Source: Mesostigma viride (taxonomy: Eukaryota > Streptophyta > Mesostigmatophyceae > Mesostigmatales > Mesostigmataceae). Taken from it: a stretch of 64,000 nt of DNA. Positions within the stretch are counted from its first letter, which is position 1. Each line of letters opens with the position of its first letter. A program made the position numbers and the translations under genes. The stretch lies in the NCBI GenBank assembly GCA_009746045.1, contig RPFO01000296.1:2910798-2974797 (forward strand), in the 5' to 3' direction. Of the stretch, positions 45,982 to 58,500 are shown piece by piece. The notes beneath the pieces are model-generated. The model had not been told where the DNA came from, did no database searches, and saw only the letters and a program-made list of their open reading frames with translations.

Positions 45982-47555
45982 GTGACTGCCGGCTTCCAAA
46001 GCGCCGCGCTGAAGGTCTTCATGCGCATGATGCTGCACAGGCTCCGCGCCGCGCTGGACCCACACCTGGGTGAGTCTCAGATGGGTTTCCGTCGTGGTCG
46101 TAACACTGTCATGGCTGTGTTTGTCGCGCGCCGGTACTTGATGGAGGAGGTGCGTCGCCTTCCCCCTGACAGTTTGCCGCTGGTCTTCATTTTTGTTGAC
46201 TATATCAAGGCCTTTGACACGGTTCTCTGGGAGGCTCTTTGGGCCATCCTAGCTCTGGATCGGGTACCTCCTGCGTTTATTGCTGCCATTCGCCGACTGT
46301 ATGAGGGCTCACAGGCAGTAGTGCGGACTGCGGAAGGCACCACCCCACCATTCCCCCTTCACCACGGGGTGTGGCAAGGTTGTGTCCTGTCCCCATACCT
46401 GTTCATTATTGTCGTGGATCACGTCATGCGCCGGGCACGTGCGCGCTTTACTGCTCTTAAGGGGTTCGAGCCAGGCTTGGACATCCTTAACGTGAAAGAG
46501 CACGGCGGGGTTAGACCTGGTTACCGCCTTGCCGACCTGATTCATGCGGATGACACCACCCTCATCGAGAGCCCCGAGCACATTCAGACCTCATGGCTGG
46601 ACTGTACGTCTGGGCCTGGAGGTGCGGGCGGTGGGGTTGGAGATTAGTGTCAAAACTGAGGCGATGGTGATTGGGGCCTCCAGTACACCACCGCTGCCGC
46701 GCCTGCTCGACGGGACGGAGGTCCCGTTCCGCGACCGCTTCAAGCTGTTGGGGAGTTGGCTTCCTGACACTGCCGACGATGTGGACACCCGCATCGGCCT
46801 TGCCTGGGCCAAGCTCCGTTCGCTCAAAACCTACTGGCGCTCGAAGGGCCTAGTGGGCGAGCACCGCAAGCGCATGCTCTTCAAGGTCCTCGTCCTCACG
46901 GTGCTCACGTATGGCGCCGAGGCGTGGACCATCCCACCCAAACTGGCAGCTAGGCTAGACGGCATGGTTTACAGGATGCTCCGACAGGTCCTTAACGTAG
47001 GTTTTTCCGAGCGTCCGTCATCAGAATCTTTGTATCATGGCATGCCTCGTATTTCGGACGAGATTAGGCAGCGTAGGATAGCATTTGTAGGACACCTTGC
47101 CCGCACCAGCCAGGTCGACACCGCCCTTGGCCTGGCCGGCCCCCAGCGGCTTGGCCAGCCAGGGCGACACATTCTGACCTGGCCTGGCCCCGAGGGCATT
47201 CCCAAAAGGGTACTGGGAAACCTGTCACGACCTACATCCAGATGTTGCTGGACGACCTAGTGGTCCCCGCCCAGTTTGAGCACCGCATCCACTCTCTCTC
47301 CCGTCTGTGGACTGCCATGCAGGACAAGACGCGGTGGAAGAGGATTGTCAAGGCGCACACGCCCGACCCTGTGGGCAAGCCCCCTCCCCCCAAGCGGAGG
47401 CGGCGTTTTGATGAGTAGTGTAGTTAGGATTTTCTAGACTAGATAGCTTAGAGTTAGGATAGTTCGATTACGCGGCTTCCTCCACCCCATTCCATCATGG
47501 AATATGTGCTACATGATCTCCCAACGGAGGCATGTTATAATTTAATTTAATTTAA
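45982..47555 (+). mobile_element. LINE copy C (RT to 3' tail), inverted partner of copy B
   Basis: It starts abruptly within the RT N-terminal part (CAAAGCGCCGCGCTGAAGGTC). 45982-46590 encodes MGFRRGRNTVMAVFVARRYL, FVDYIKAFDTVLWEALWAIL, GVWQGCVLSPYLFIIVVDHV and LADLIHADDTTLIE. After a frameshift near 46600, 46640-47210 encodes VKTEAMVIGASSTPPLP, FKVLVLTVLTYGAEAWTIPP, YRMLRQVLNVGFSERPSSE and SDEIRQRRIAFVGHLARTSQ. The 3' tail runs to TTTAATTTAATTTAATTTTT at 47555. The first residue of the YxDD box is His (HADD). Near-identity with copy B implies recent common origin. Confidence 0.8.
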
Positions 47556-47567
47556 TTTTTAATCCAC

Positions 47568-47826
47568 TCTCTCTCCCGTCTTTGGACTGCCATGCAGGAC
47601 AAGACGCGGTGGAAGAGGATTTTCAAGGCGCACACGCCCGACCCTGTGGGCAAGCCCCCTCCCCCCAAGCGGAGGCGGCGTTTTGATGAGTAGTGTAGTT
47701 AGGATTTTCTAGACTAGATAGCTTAGAGTTAGGATAGTTCGATTACGCGGCTTCCTCCACCCCATCCATCATGGAATATGTGCTACATGATCTCCCAACG
47801 GAGGCATGTTATAATTTAATTTTAAT
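47568..47826 (+). repeat. Second tandem copy of the LINE 3' end
   Basis: This is nearly identical to 47285-47555, starting CACTCTCTCTCCCGTCTTTGG and ending in TTTAATTTTAATTTTT. Copy C is therefore followed directly by another 3'-end unit of about 260 bp in the same orientation. Confidence 0.85.
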
Positions 47827-47828
47827 TT

Positions 47829-47940
47829 TTAATGGATGTTGCATGAAGAATTTAGCTCAGCCCTGCCTATACAGAGAGTCGCTCTCTGATGAGAAGCCAC
47901 GCCCTAGCCTTTGTCTAGCCATGATGATCTTCCACCCCAT
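47829..47940 (+). repeat. Palindromic-core repeat, copy 3
   Basis: It contains GAAGAATTTAGCTCAGCCCTG, CAGAGAGTCGCTCTCTGATG and GAGAAGCCACGCCCTAGCC, the same order as 44665-44745. Confidence 0.65.
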
Positions 47941-47964
47941 GACGGGCCTTTAACCGGGCTCTAT

Positions 47965-48110
47965 AGATCGTGGTGGTGCAGGTGCCATTGCTGCACCTAG
48001 AGCAAGTGTCGTTTACATCCCCACCCTTGCAGGAAGTAGCCCAGAATGTATTAAAAGCCATATGCCCCTTCTCCGTGTACTCCCAACGGAGTTATGTTCC
48101 TTATTAATGG
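47965..48110 (-). repeat. TTAATTAA-bordered repeat, copy 5 (inverted)
   Basis: Reverse-complement order of words as in copy 3: GGTGCAGGTGCCATTGCTGC, CCTTGCAGGAAGTAGCCC, ATATGCCCCTTCTCCGTG, CTCCCAACGGAGTTATGTTC. Confidence 0.65.
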
Positions 48111-48114
48111 ATGG

Positions 48115-51100
48115 ATGGGTGGGTGGGTACACGCAATTCTACCGGTCTAAGCTATCTACAAGCTATCTACAAAACCAACCTACAATATCTACCTCCATAG
48201 TCAGGAATAATTGTCTCACTTAATATAAAGACAAACCTGGAGGCTGCTGGGCATGAGCCCGTTCCTCCAAGGGTAGCAAGGGTAAGATTGCTCATACGTT
48301 TTAGCAAAACATACATAGGTAGTCTCCTTGATAGGTAGGATTCAGGGAAATACAGTGGGCTGGGCCTGGAGCTGTTGTCCTCATGTAGAATCATGCATGC
48401 GCTGATTCTACGACAGCATGCTGAAACACTTCAAATCGCGACTTTGTTCCTGAAATGCCAACAAAGGGCCAGACCATCACAGCATGATGGGCAAAAAGCG
48501 CCCCGCCCCCTGGGTGGTCAATCCACCACAACGGCGCGTCCCGCTATCCCCTGCACATGGGCTGTCCAGGTTCTGCCGCTTCTTTAGGTACCTTGAGGAC
48601 GTGACTAGGACTTCCCAATGATGGCCAAGTCACCGGATGCCTTAGACTCCTCCGGTCACCCGCACCGTGACAATCCAGGCGAACCTATACCAAGCAGACC
48701 TACCTCACTGCATTCTAGGGAACACGCTCAACAAGAAGACAGGTGTGGGATCCTGCACCATAGCGACAGGAGGCAGGTGTAGTCCCTTGCCTCACCCATC
48801 TTCGCATGACACCCCGCTAGAGGGCCCACACGAACGGCTCAAGCCCTACCCACCGGCAGACATCCACCTGGTTGCTGTGTGGACCTGCCCCGCCAACGCT
48901 GGCCTAGCCACACTGTGCCTAACCATATCAGAAGCGGGGGCACCCACCGGTACAAACATGTCAAACCATCTGGCTACAGTCCTACTGCCGCATGGCGCCG
49001 TGTTTGCTCCCCAGCCACACAGCTCTGCAGCAGCACCGCAGGCTGGTGTCGTGTTCAGAACCCGCCATCCCAGGGGGGAGGACTTGCGCCATCCCAATGG
49101 GGACACCACAAGAGGGGCCGGGACCACAGGGCTGCTCTCTGAAGCCGTTGGAACGCCCTAACTGTTTACAGGGATTACACGGTAAGGCTTCGGGTTTGGC
49201 CCATCCTTTAGACTTTTGCGCAAAGAGCTGCCTACATATGCCCACGTGGGTGGTCCAGCGAGCTTGCTGTCACCAGCAGGAAGCCCATGATGTCCAGCAG
49301 CCTGCAGTGGTCATTACCAATCCAGACAGTGCCGTCAACCCACAGCAGCGGGGGTGGCAAGCTGGGACCCCCGCCAGGCCCCCTCAAGCTCATGTCTGGG
49401 CCGAGCACGTGGGCCCCCGGTGCCACCCCGTTGGACGCCGCAGCTGGACACGCTGCTCTGCGCGTTACTGACCAGGGTAGTGACATCCGCGGAAGCGAAC
49501 CGCCCCGGGTCACCCCCCAACGCCGACAGGACCCCCCATGGCTGGCGTTGGCCCCACCACGGCTGGCATTGTTTGTCAACACCCACGCCAAACGGGGCAG
49601 TGCCCACAGTGGCAACAGAGGGCATGCATTCCGTTATCAGAGCCGCTGGCATGGAAAACTGACGCGGGGGCAGTAGACAGCCGTAAGCTGTTGAGAGGAA
49701 AGGCGGCGCTTCCCCCCCCCCCCCTGCCGCCCAACATGTCAGCAGTGGCCGACCCCTCCCACACAGCTTGTAAAACATGCGGCCACAATTGTAGTTGGGG
49801 GCCAATTGCCGAGCAAGCATGGGACAAGGAGCACAAAAGCAAGTGCCCCTGGGCGGCTGTATCGCAGACAACTCCTGTGGCGTGATGTGGTCAAGCGCAC
49901 GGGGCATGCAGCTGGGCCGTTACGGCGGCATTTGTTCGGGTCCCCCACCGGGGGGCGTGCTGCACAGAGGTCGACAGACGCAATGCCTGCTCTTGGCAGG
50001 TGCCTGACCTTGATCGCTGCCTGATCTCGACAGGTGCCTGACCTTGACAGGTGCCCACCTGGGTCCCCGGCCAGCGGCTGCTTGTCCAGGGGGCTGGCAG
50101 GCACGGTATGTCAGCAACTAGACAGGATCATGCGATGCGACCCCCCTGGCTTTCAGATGCCACCCCCCTTTGCCCCTCTGTGTTTGTTTGGGGGATGCGG
50201 CCCTTGTCGAAGGCCAGGGCCCTTTCTGTGGCCCTTTCAATCTGGGAACTGCGCACCAAGTAAGCATGACCCCGCACATATACCACGTAAGCACGCGACC
50301 TATACTAGGGCACTTGTTCACCGGGTTGAGCAGGGGGACACCAGGGGCTTGCGCGGCCACCGCATGGCTCGGGCGTGAGCAAACCGCCGGGTGTTACGAG
50401 AGGGCCATGGCTGGCACGTCGCTCTGGCGTGGCAACCACCTCTCAGGTGGGTTGGATCCCATACTTGGTGGCAGGGCACCACATCTGGGCAACAGTCAGG
50501 TGCTGCCATGCACCTGACATGCAGCAAACCAGCGGCACACCCTGCCCATCGGACCGCCTGGAACTTGACCGCCTTGACAGCGAGCCGTGCGCATGCCGAC
50601 GACCATGTGGTGGTATATGCCGTGGAATGCCCGGTGGTCATGTTCACTCAAAAGGCAAGGGACAGCAGACGCGGTAGACAGGCCTCAGCCGGCGATGCAC
50701 CCCAACACACGACCAGGTGTTCCTGCTTGTATATGAGTGGGGCCCACCGCAATCGTCGTGTGCGGTAGCCTTCCCTTGGTGCGCAGACGGCGGCACGTGA
50801 CCCCCTCACAGCATCGAGGAAAGGGCAACCCCCACGGGGCATCGAGGAAAGAGCCACCCCCTCACAGCATCGAGGAAAGGGCAACCCCCACGGGGCATCG
50901 GGGAAAGAGCCACAAAAGGTTCACGAAGCCATGAGAGAGTGCAACGTTTCACAGCCGGGCGCGCGACCTTGCGGCCGCTCGCTGGCACTGACTGCTGCGA
51001 ACAAGGCCGTACGCAAGCCCCCATTCCTGCCAAGGGCAGGGCACATGCGCTGGTTGCCTCACCACCCTGTGGCGTGCCGCCCGGATGACCCGGTGATGCG

Positions 51101-52360
51101 GTGCCACGGGATGCAGGCTTGGAGGGTCGAAAAAATGCGCGCCGGTTGAAGCACGGGTGGATGCGGTGGGCGCACGCCGATTGATGGCGCACCGCCTTGC
51201 TGGCTCTTGATGTCCTGATTGTCCTCCCCTTGGCCTGATGACTTTGTTGATGCCATCCCCTTGGCCTGGAGGATGCCACCCTGTTGCCATCTCACTTCAC
51301 CATGCTCCCACCTTTGCCGAACCAGCAATGCCCTGGGTAGCCGCTTGCCTTTGGGAGTGGCTTGGCTCTAAGCGTAGAGTGCCATTTAAGAAGCGGTGTG
51401 CCCTCGGCGGTGACCTACATTTCGGGGCGGGGGGGTGGCTTGCCCTTAGGGGTGGCTTCGCCCTGGGGGTAGGCTATTAGGCCATGTCAAAGCCCAACAA
51501 GCGGTTGCGGGCGCTGTTTTCCACCCAGCAGCCATGCACTTTGTGCCAGGTCATGCGACCGTCCCCCGGCCAAGCATCCGTTGGTCAGGCACAGTTGGTC
51601 ATTGGCCCCGGGTCACACAGCACTGGTAACGCATGAGTGATGGGCCAGGCCACGCACAGACACTGGTGGTGACGGGCGACCGCAGCTGGTCATGATTCGA
51701 AGCCAGTTGGTGGGACGCGGCCGCAAGTACCAGCAGGGTACTGCCAGGTGGCACCGTATGTAGGTACCAGCGGAGGTGCGGTGGCCAGCGCCGGTGCCGC
51801 AAGGGGCGCTGTCAAGGGTACCTGGACAGCCATCAAGGACGTCACCTTACTGCTGGCGTTTGTGCACAGCATGTGCGCAAGGGAGGGACCAGCAGCGCGC
51901 ACAGCATATGTGCATCCTTTGTCGCAGCGTGCATGGCGAACGGCCTGCCTGCCATTGTTTGGAGCAACGAGGGTGTACCAGGGGGGAACGCCTTGCCGAG
52001 ACTTGTTTGAGGGGGCGGGCCTGTGCCAGGGGTCAGCGCGGTTGCACTTGCTTCCGTCACACGCACAAACAGATGGGTTGTTCCCCCTGACTACTACTTC
52101 TCCCCCTTCTCACTAGGTAAAGAGTAACGTAGGTGAGGAGTAACGTTGGTACTACCACCAAGTGGGTAGGCTAGGGGGGGGGGGTTCGGTCGGGAAAGGG
52201 GTAGGTCGGAAGGTAGCGACAAGTAGGCTGACTTGCGCACGCTGGTGCACGAGCAAGCAGGTTACGCAGGTAGGTAAGTCTGTAAGTAGCATAACCGAAC
52301 TAGGTAGAGTAAGTGCACTGTGTCGTCACCGCAAGGTTAAACCGGAACGGATGGAAACGT
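48115..52360. other. GC-rich stretch without a recognised gene
   Basis: Several moderate ORFs occur on both strands, none with a recognisable domain. 48667-49161 (+) is 164 codons of unremarkable composition. 49538-49885 (+) contains CKTCGHNCSWGPIAEQAW followed by DKEHKSKCPW, a Cys/His cluster that could be a small zinc-binding motif. Many words (CAGGTGCCTGACCTTGA and similar) recur at short range near 49990-50060. It may be an old, decayed mobile element, but that is a guess. Confidence 0.35.
50805..50915. repeat. Two tandem 56-bp units, each of two related 28-mers
   Basis: GCATCGAGGAAAGGGCAACC alternates with GCATCGAGGAAAGAGCCACC; the first pair starts at 50811 and the second at 50867. No function is apparent. 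Confidence 0.85.
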
Positions 52361-52535
52361 ATATACTACTTTAGTCGGTCACTCTGAGCTAAAGTAGTCC
52401 TATTCACCAGTCACTCTGAGCTAATATGCAGTCATCATCACCAGTAACTCTAAGGTAAATTTAGTCCTCAGCACCGGTCACTCTGAGCTGATGTAGTCCT
52501 GTTCACAGGTCACTCTAAGCTAATGAAGTCCTCTT
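52360..52535 (-). repeat. Tandem copies of the DCD gene's stop-codon segment
   Basis: In the sense (minus) direction the last codons and stop (GAGGACTTCATTAGCTTAGAG then TGA, 52536-52510) are followed by about four degenerate copies, such as AGGACTACATCAGCTCAGAG then TGACC. They are spaced about 38-42 bp apart and end near 52375. The repeat unit thus spans the coding end and the 3' untranslated region. Confidence 0.8.
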
Positions 52536-55500
52536 CCCCGCTTGCCTCCGACTCACTGCCCTGCCCTGCACCGTCGTCCCCCCCATCCTGCGCCCCGCCG
52601 CCCTCACTGTTCAAGTCCAGCCACGGTCGCAGCCGCTTCTCATCCCCACCTCCTTCCTCAAACACCCCATTTCTCTGCCCTCGCCCATGATGGCCCCCCC
52701 CACCTCGCTCACCCTCCTCGCTGCCCTCTGCAGAAAAAGGGCTGCCCTTGCCAACATTGTCGTCGGCGTGGTCATCCGCGCCACTAGCTGGCCCCTGCCT
52801 CCCGTCACCAGCGGGTGAAGCCATTGCCGCCTTGCCCGTACTGTTGCCGCCATCGCGGGCGGAAACCACACTACTGCCCCCTGCAACGGCCGTGGCAGCG
52901 ACCCTAGGCTGCTGCACGCTTGCGCCCTTGCCCGTGACAACAGCCTTGCTGCCCCCTGCAACACCAGCCTGGGCTTGCTTTAATGGCGCCTGAGGCTTGG
53001 AGGCGGGAACGCCAGCCTTGCCGGTAGCCTGCGAACTTGCCTTTGCTGCCGGATGTGCCTTGCTTCCCTGGTTCGCACCCTGGGTTGTCCCTGGCTTGCT
53101 CGTTGGCTGGGTGGATGCGGGTGCTCCTGCGCGCGCACTCTCTGGCTTGCCCGCCTTGCCTGCGCTGGGGGGGGTCGCGGCCGCCTTGCTTGCCGGCGCT
53201 TTGCTGGCGGTGGCGGCTGCACCCTTTGCTGCGAGCGCGTCCTTTGATGTGGCTGCACCCTTTGCTGCGGGCGCGTCCTTAAATGCCGTCGAACCCTTGG
53301 CTGGGGGCACACTGCTTGCTGCAGGCGCACCCTTTGCTGCGGGCGCACCCTTTGCTGCGGGGACGTCCTTTGATGCGGTCAGACCTTTTGCCGGGGGCAC
53401 GCTGCTTGCTGTGGGCGCACCCTTTGTGGATGGCGTGCCGGACACTTTAAGCCTTTTGGCTGGGCTGGGCTTGGTCGGATTGTTGGAGGAACGTGGGTTG
53501 GTGGACGCGGCGCGCGGGCGAGGGAGCGCGCTGCCACCGCTGCGATCGACCACGCGCACCGCACGCATCTCTTGCGTGCGAACCGTCACCTGCAGCGCCG
53601 CGGAGGCGCTGTGGTCATGGTAGCTGCTTGGTGGGTTGGGGTAGTCCGCCCCCGCTGGGGTCACTGTGTCGCCATAGCAGTCACTGTAGCCATTGTAGCC
53701 ACCATACTCACTGTACGCGCCGCGGTCACTGTAGTTCCTCTGGCTGCTGTAGCCAGCAGTGCCGTTGAGTGCGCTGTAGCCGCCAGTATTGCCGTTGAGT
53801 GCACTGTAGCCGTTGGTGACGTTCTGGTCGTTGAGGTCACTGTAGTTGCCATGGTTACTGTACCCACTGCCGTTCACGGCCGCATAGCCGCTGTAATCCG
53901 CGGTGTAGCCACTCGCCACCTTGTAGCCAGCATAGCCTTCGCGGCCACTATACCCATCGTACACACTGAGCTCACGGTACCCACCGGCATCACTATAGGA
54001 TCCCGTACGGTCACTGTAGCTTTCCGTGCCGTAGCCTCCCGTGGCATAACCTCCCTGCCTGTAGCCTTCCACATTGTACTCATCATGCACAGGCAGGTTC
54101 TCCAGGGACGACGCGTCACCCTGGTGGCCACCTGTAACGTGGCCGGACCAGGCACCCCCACCATTCGCATAACCCAGGCCGTCTCCACCGGGCCAGCCCG
54201 CTGATGTCATCCCCCCCCAGGCACCATTGCCGTAGTCACTGAGGCTGCTATTGGGGTCACAATAACCACCATTACCGCGTGCGGCAGAAACAGCAGCGAC
54301 ACCGTCGCCACCGGTGCCCCATCCACCGCCCCACCCTGCCATCCTTGACGGCACGTGCAGGCTTGAGCCCTCTGCTGCCACAGGCTCGCCACCACCCGAC
54401 CATGCACGGTCCTGCCCCCCGGCCCCTATCTCGCTGACATCATCATTGCCATCATCATCGCCACTGCCCTGCCACCGGCGCTTGCGGCCCAGGCGGATGA
54501 TCTGCCGCGCATCATGGGGGGGCCCTGAGGAAGGTGCGGCCGCATCCAACCCAGCGCGTGCAAGGGAAGACCGCGTGGGCAAAAGTTGTGGCGACGGCGC
54601 GTCCTGGTCTTGCGAGGTTGGCAGGGTCAGCTGCCGACGTCCGCGCGTGGGGAGTGACAGCATGGCGACCGGCGATGGGGGTGGAAGGAAGAGGGCGATC
54701 AGCTGGTCCACCTGCAGGGTGGGGGGTTGGTAGGCATAGATCCACAAGTAGGGCAGGAACGCGTATCAGCACGCATCCAAGAGGGCCCTGAGCTAGTCCA
54801 GCTGTTGGCACAGCAGCAACAGCACATGCGCGATCGTCTCAACCGCGCACACGAGGCAAGAGGTGGCGCACATCTTGACGAGACGCCCGGCAGCCGCAAG
54901 CCATTACTCAACGCAGACAACGCAGACCACGCTCCTGGAATACATAGTGAGTGCGCTTGCACTACACGCCAAGCAAGCACTAAAAGCGATTACCTATTGA
55001 ACAACAACGGAGAGACTATCAATGGAAATGGGCAAAATCAAAAAAGGATGTGTACAGGAGAACGACAGACGGGCGCCAACCAGCCCCACTACCCTGCCAA
55101 CACGTTGCCACCGATCACACTCCTGTGTTGGTAGCTTCACTCCTACCCAGGTGTTGCCACCGATCACACCCCTGTGTAGGTAGCTTCACCCCTACCCACG
55201 TGTTGCCACCGATCACACTCCTGTGTTGGTAGCTTCACCCCTACCCACGTGTTGCCACCGACCACACTCCTGTGTTGGTAGCTTCACCCCTACCCACGTG
55301 TTGCCACCGATCACACTCCTGTGTTGGTAGCTTCACCCCTACCCACGTGTTGCCACCGATCACACTCCTGTGTTGGTAGCTTCACCCCTACCCACGTGTT
55401 GCCACCGATCACACTCCTGTGTTGGTAGCTTCACTCCTACCCACGTGTTGCCACCGATCACACTCCTGTGTTGGTAGCTTCACCCCTACCCACGTGTTGC

Positions 55501-58500
55501 CACCGATCACACTCCTGTGTTGGTAGCTTCACCCCTACCCACGTGTTGCCACCGATCACACTCCTGTGTTGGTAGCTTCACCCCTACCCACGTGTTGCCA
55601 CCGATCACACTCCTGTGTTGGTAGCTTCACCCCTACCCACGTGTTGCCACCGATCACACTCCTGTGTTGGTAGCTTCACCCCTACCCACGTGTTGCCACC
55701 GATCACACTCCTGTGTTGGTAGCTTCACCCCTACCCACGTGTTGCCACCGATCACACTCCTGTGTTGGTAGCTTCACCCCTACCCACGTGTTGCCACCGA
55801 CCACACCCCTGTGTTGGTAGCTTCACCCCTACCCACGTGTTGCCACCGATCACACTCCTGTGTTGGTAGCTTCACCCCTACCCACGTGTTGCCACCGATC
55901 ACACTCCTGTGTTGGTAGCTTCACCCCTACCCACGTGTTGCCACCGATCACACCCCTGTGTTGGTAGCTTCACCCCTACCCACGTGTTGCCACCGATCAC
56001 ACTCCTGTGTTGGTAGCTTCACCCCTACCCACGTGTTGCCACCGACCACACTCCTGTGTTGGTAGCTTCACTCCTACCCACGTGTTGCCACCGATCACAC
56101 TCCTGTGTTGGTAGCTTCACCCCTACCCACGTGTTGCCACTGATCACACCCCTGTGTTGGTAGCTTCACCCCTACCCACGTGTTGCCACCGATCACACCC
56201 CTGTGTTGGTAGCTTCACCCCTACCCACGTGTTGCCACCGACCACACTCCTGTGTTGGTAGCTTCACCCCTACCCACGTGTTGCCACCGATCACACTCCT
56301 GTGTTGGTAGCTTCACCCCTACCCACGTGTTGCCACCGATCACACTCCTGTGTTGGTAGCTTCACCCCTACCCACGTGTTGCCACTGATCACACCCCTGT
56401 GTTGGTAGCTTCACTCCTACCCACGTGTTGCCACTGATCACACCCCTGTGTTGGTAGCTTCACCCCTACCCACGTGTTGCCACCGATCACACTCCTGTGT
56501 TGGTAGCTTCACCCCTACCCACGTGTTGCCACTGATCACACTCCTGTGTTGGTAGCTTCACCCCTACCCACGTGTTGCCACCGACCACACCCCTGTGTTG
56601 GTAGCTTCACCCCTACCCACGTGTTACCACCGATCACACTCCTGTGTTGGTAGCTTCACCCCTACCCACGTGTTGCCACCGATCACACTCCTGTGTTGGT
56701 AGCTTCACTCCTACCCAGGTGTTGCCACCGATCACACCCCTGTGTAGGTAGCTTCACCCCTACCCACGTGTTGCCACCGATCACACTCCTGTGTTGGTAG
56801 CTTCACCCCTACCCACGTGTTGCCACCGACCACACTCCTGTGTTGGTAGCTTCACCCCTACCCACGTGTTGCCACCGATCACACTCCTGTGTTGGTAGCT
56901 TCACCCCTACCCGCGTGTTGCCACCGATCACACTCCTGTGTTGGTAGCTTCACCCCTACCCACGTGTTGCCACCGATCACACTCCTGTGTTGGTAGCTTC
57001 ACTCCTACCCACGTGTTGCCACCGATCACACTCCTGTGTTGGTAGCTTCACCCCTACCCACGTGTTGCCACCGATCACACTCCTGTGTTGGTAGCTTCAC
57101 CCCTACCCACGTGTTGCCACCGATCACACTCCTGTGTTGGTAGCTTCACCCCTACCCACGTGTTGCCACCGATCACACTCCTGTGTTGGTAGCTTCACCC
57201 CTACCCACGTGTTGCCACCGATCACACTCCTGTGTTGGTAGCTTCACCCCTACCCACGTGTTGCCACCGATCACACTCCTGTGTTGGTAGCTTCACCCCT
57301 ACCCACGTGTTGCCACCGATCACACTCCTGTGTTGGTAGCTTCACCCCTACCCACGTGTTGCCACCGACCACACCCCTGTGTTGGTAGCTTCACCCCTAC
57401 CCACGTGTTGCCACCGATCACACTCCTGTGTTGGTAGCTTCACCCCTACCCACGTGTTGCCACCGATCACACTCCTGTGTTGGTAGCTTCACCCCTACCC
57501 ACGTGTTGCCACCGATCACACCCCTGTGTTGGTAGCTTCACCCCTACCCACGTGTTGCCACCGATCACACTCCTGTGTTGGTAGCTTCACCCCTACCCAC
57601 GTGTTGCCACCGACCACACTCCTGTGTTGGTAGCTTCACTCCTACCCACGTGTTGCCACCGATCACACTCCTGTGTTGGTAGCTTCACCCCTACCCACGT
57701 GTTGCCACTGATCACACCCCTGTGTTGGTAGCTTCACCCCTACCCACGTGTTGCCACCGATCACACCCCTGTGTTGGTAGCTTCACCCCTACCCACGTGT
57801 TGCCACCGATCACACTCCTGTGTTGGTAGCTTCACCCCTACCCACGTGTTGCCACCGATCACACTCCTGTGTTGGTAGCTTCACCCCTACCCACGTGTTG
57901 CCACCGATCACACTCCTGTGTTGGTAGCTTCACCCCTACCCACGTGTTGCCACTGATCACACCCCTGTGTTGGTAGCTTCACTCCTACCCACGTGTTGCC
58001 ACTGATCACACCCCTGTGTTGGTAGCTTCACCCCTACCCACGTGTTGCCACTGATCACACTCCTGTGTTGGTAGCTTCACCCCTACCCACGTGTTGCCAC
58101 CGACCACACCCCTGTGTTGGTAGCTTCACCCCTACCCACGTGTTGCCACCGATCACACTCCTGTGTTGGTAGCTTCACCCCTACCCACGTGTTGCCACCG
58201 ATCACACTCCTGTGTTGGTAGCTTCACCCCTACCCACGTGTTGCCACCGATCACACTCCTGTGTTGGTAGCTTCACCCCTACCCACGTGTTGCCACCGAT
58301 CACACTCCTGTGTTGGTAGCTTCACCCCTACCCACGTGTTGCCACCGACCACACTCCTGTGTTGGTAGCTTCACCCCTACCCACGTGTTGCCACCGATCA
58401 CACTCCTGTGTTGGTAGCTTCACCCCTACCCACGTGTTGCCACTGATCACACCCCTGTGTTGGTAGCTTCACCCCTACCCACGTGTTGCCACCGATCACA

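Noticed and set aside
53037-54204. Plus-strand ORFs rich in Ala, Val and Thr opposite DCD exon 4
   Set aside because: They are shadows of the Lys/Ala/Pro and Tyr/Gly coding repeats on the minus strand.
54727-55134. Plus-strand ORF with ELVQLLAQQQQHMRDRLNRA, coiled-coil-like
   Set aside because: It lies opposite the 3' end of DCD intron 3 and start of exon 4, lacks further support and runs into the minisatellite. It is kept only as a remote possibility.
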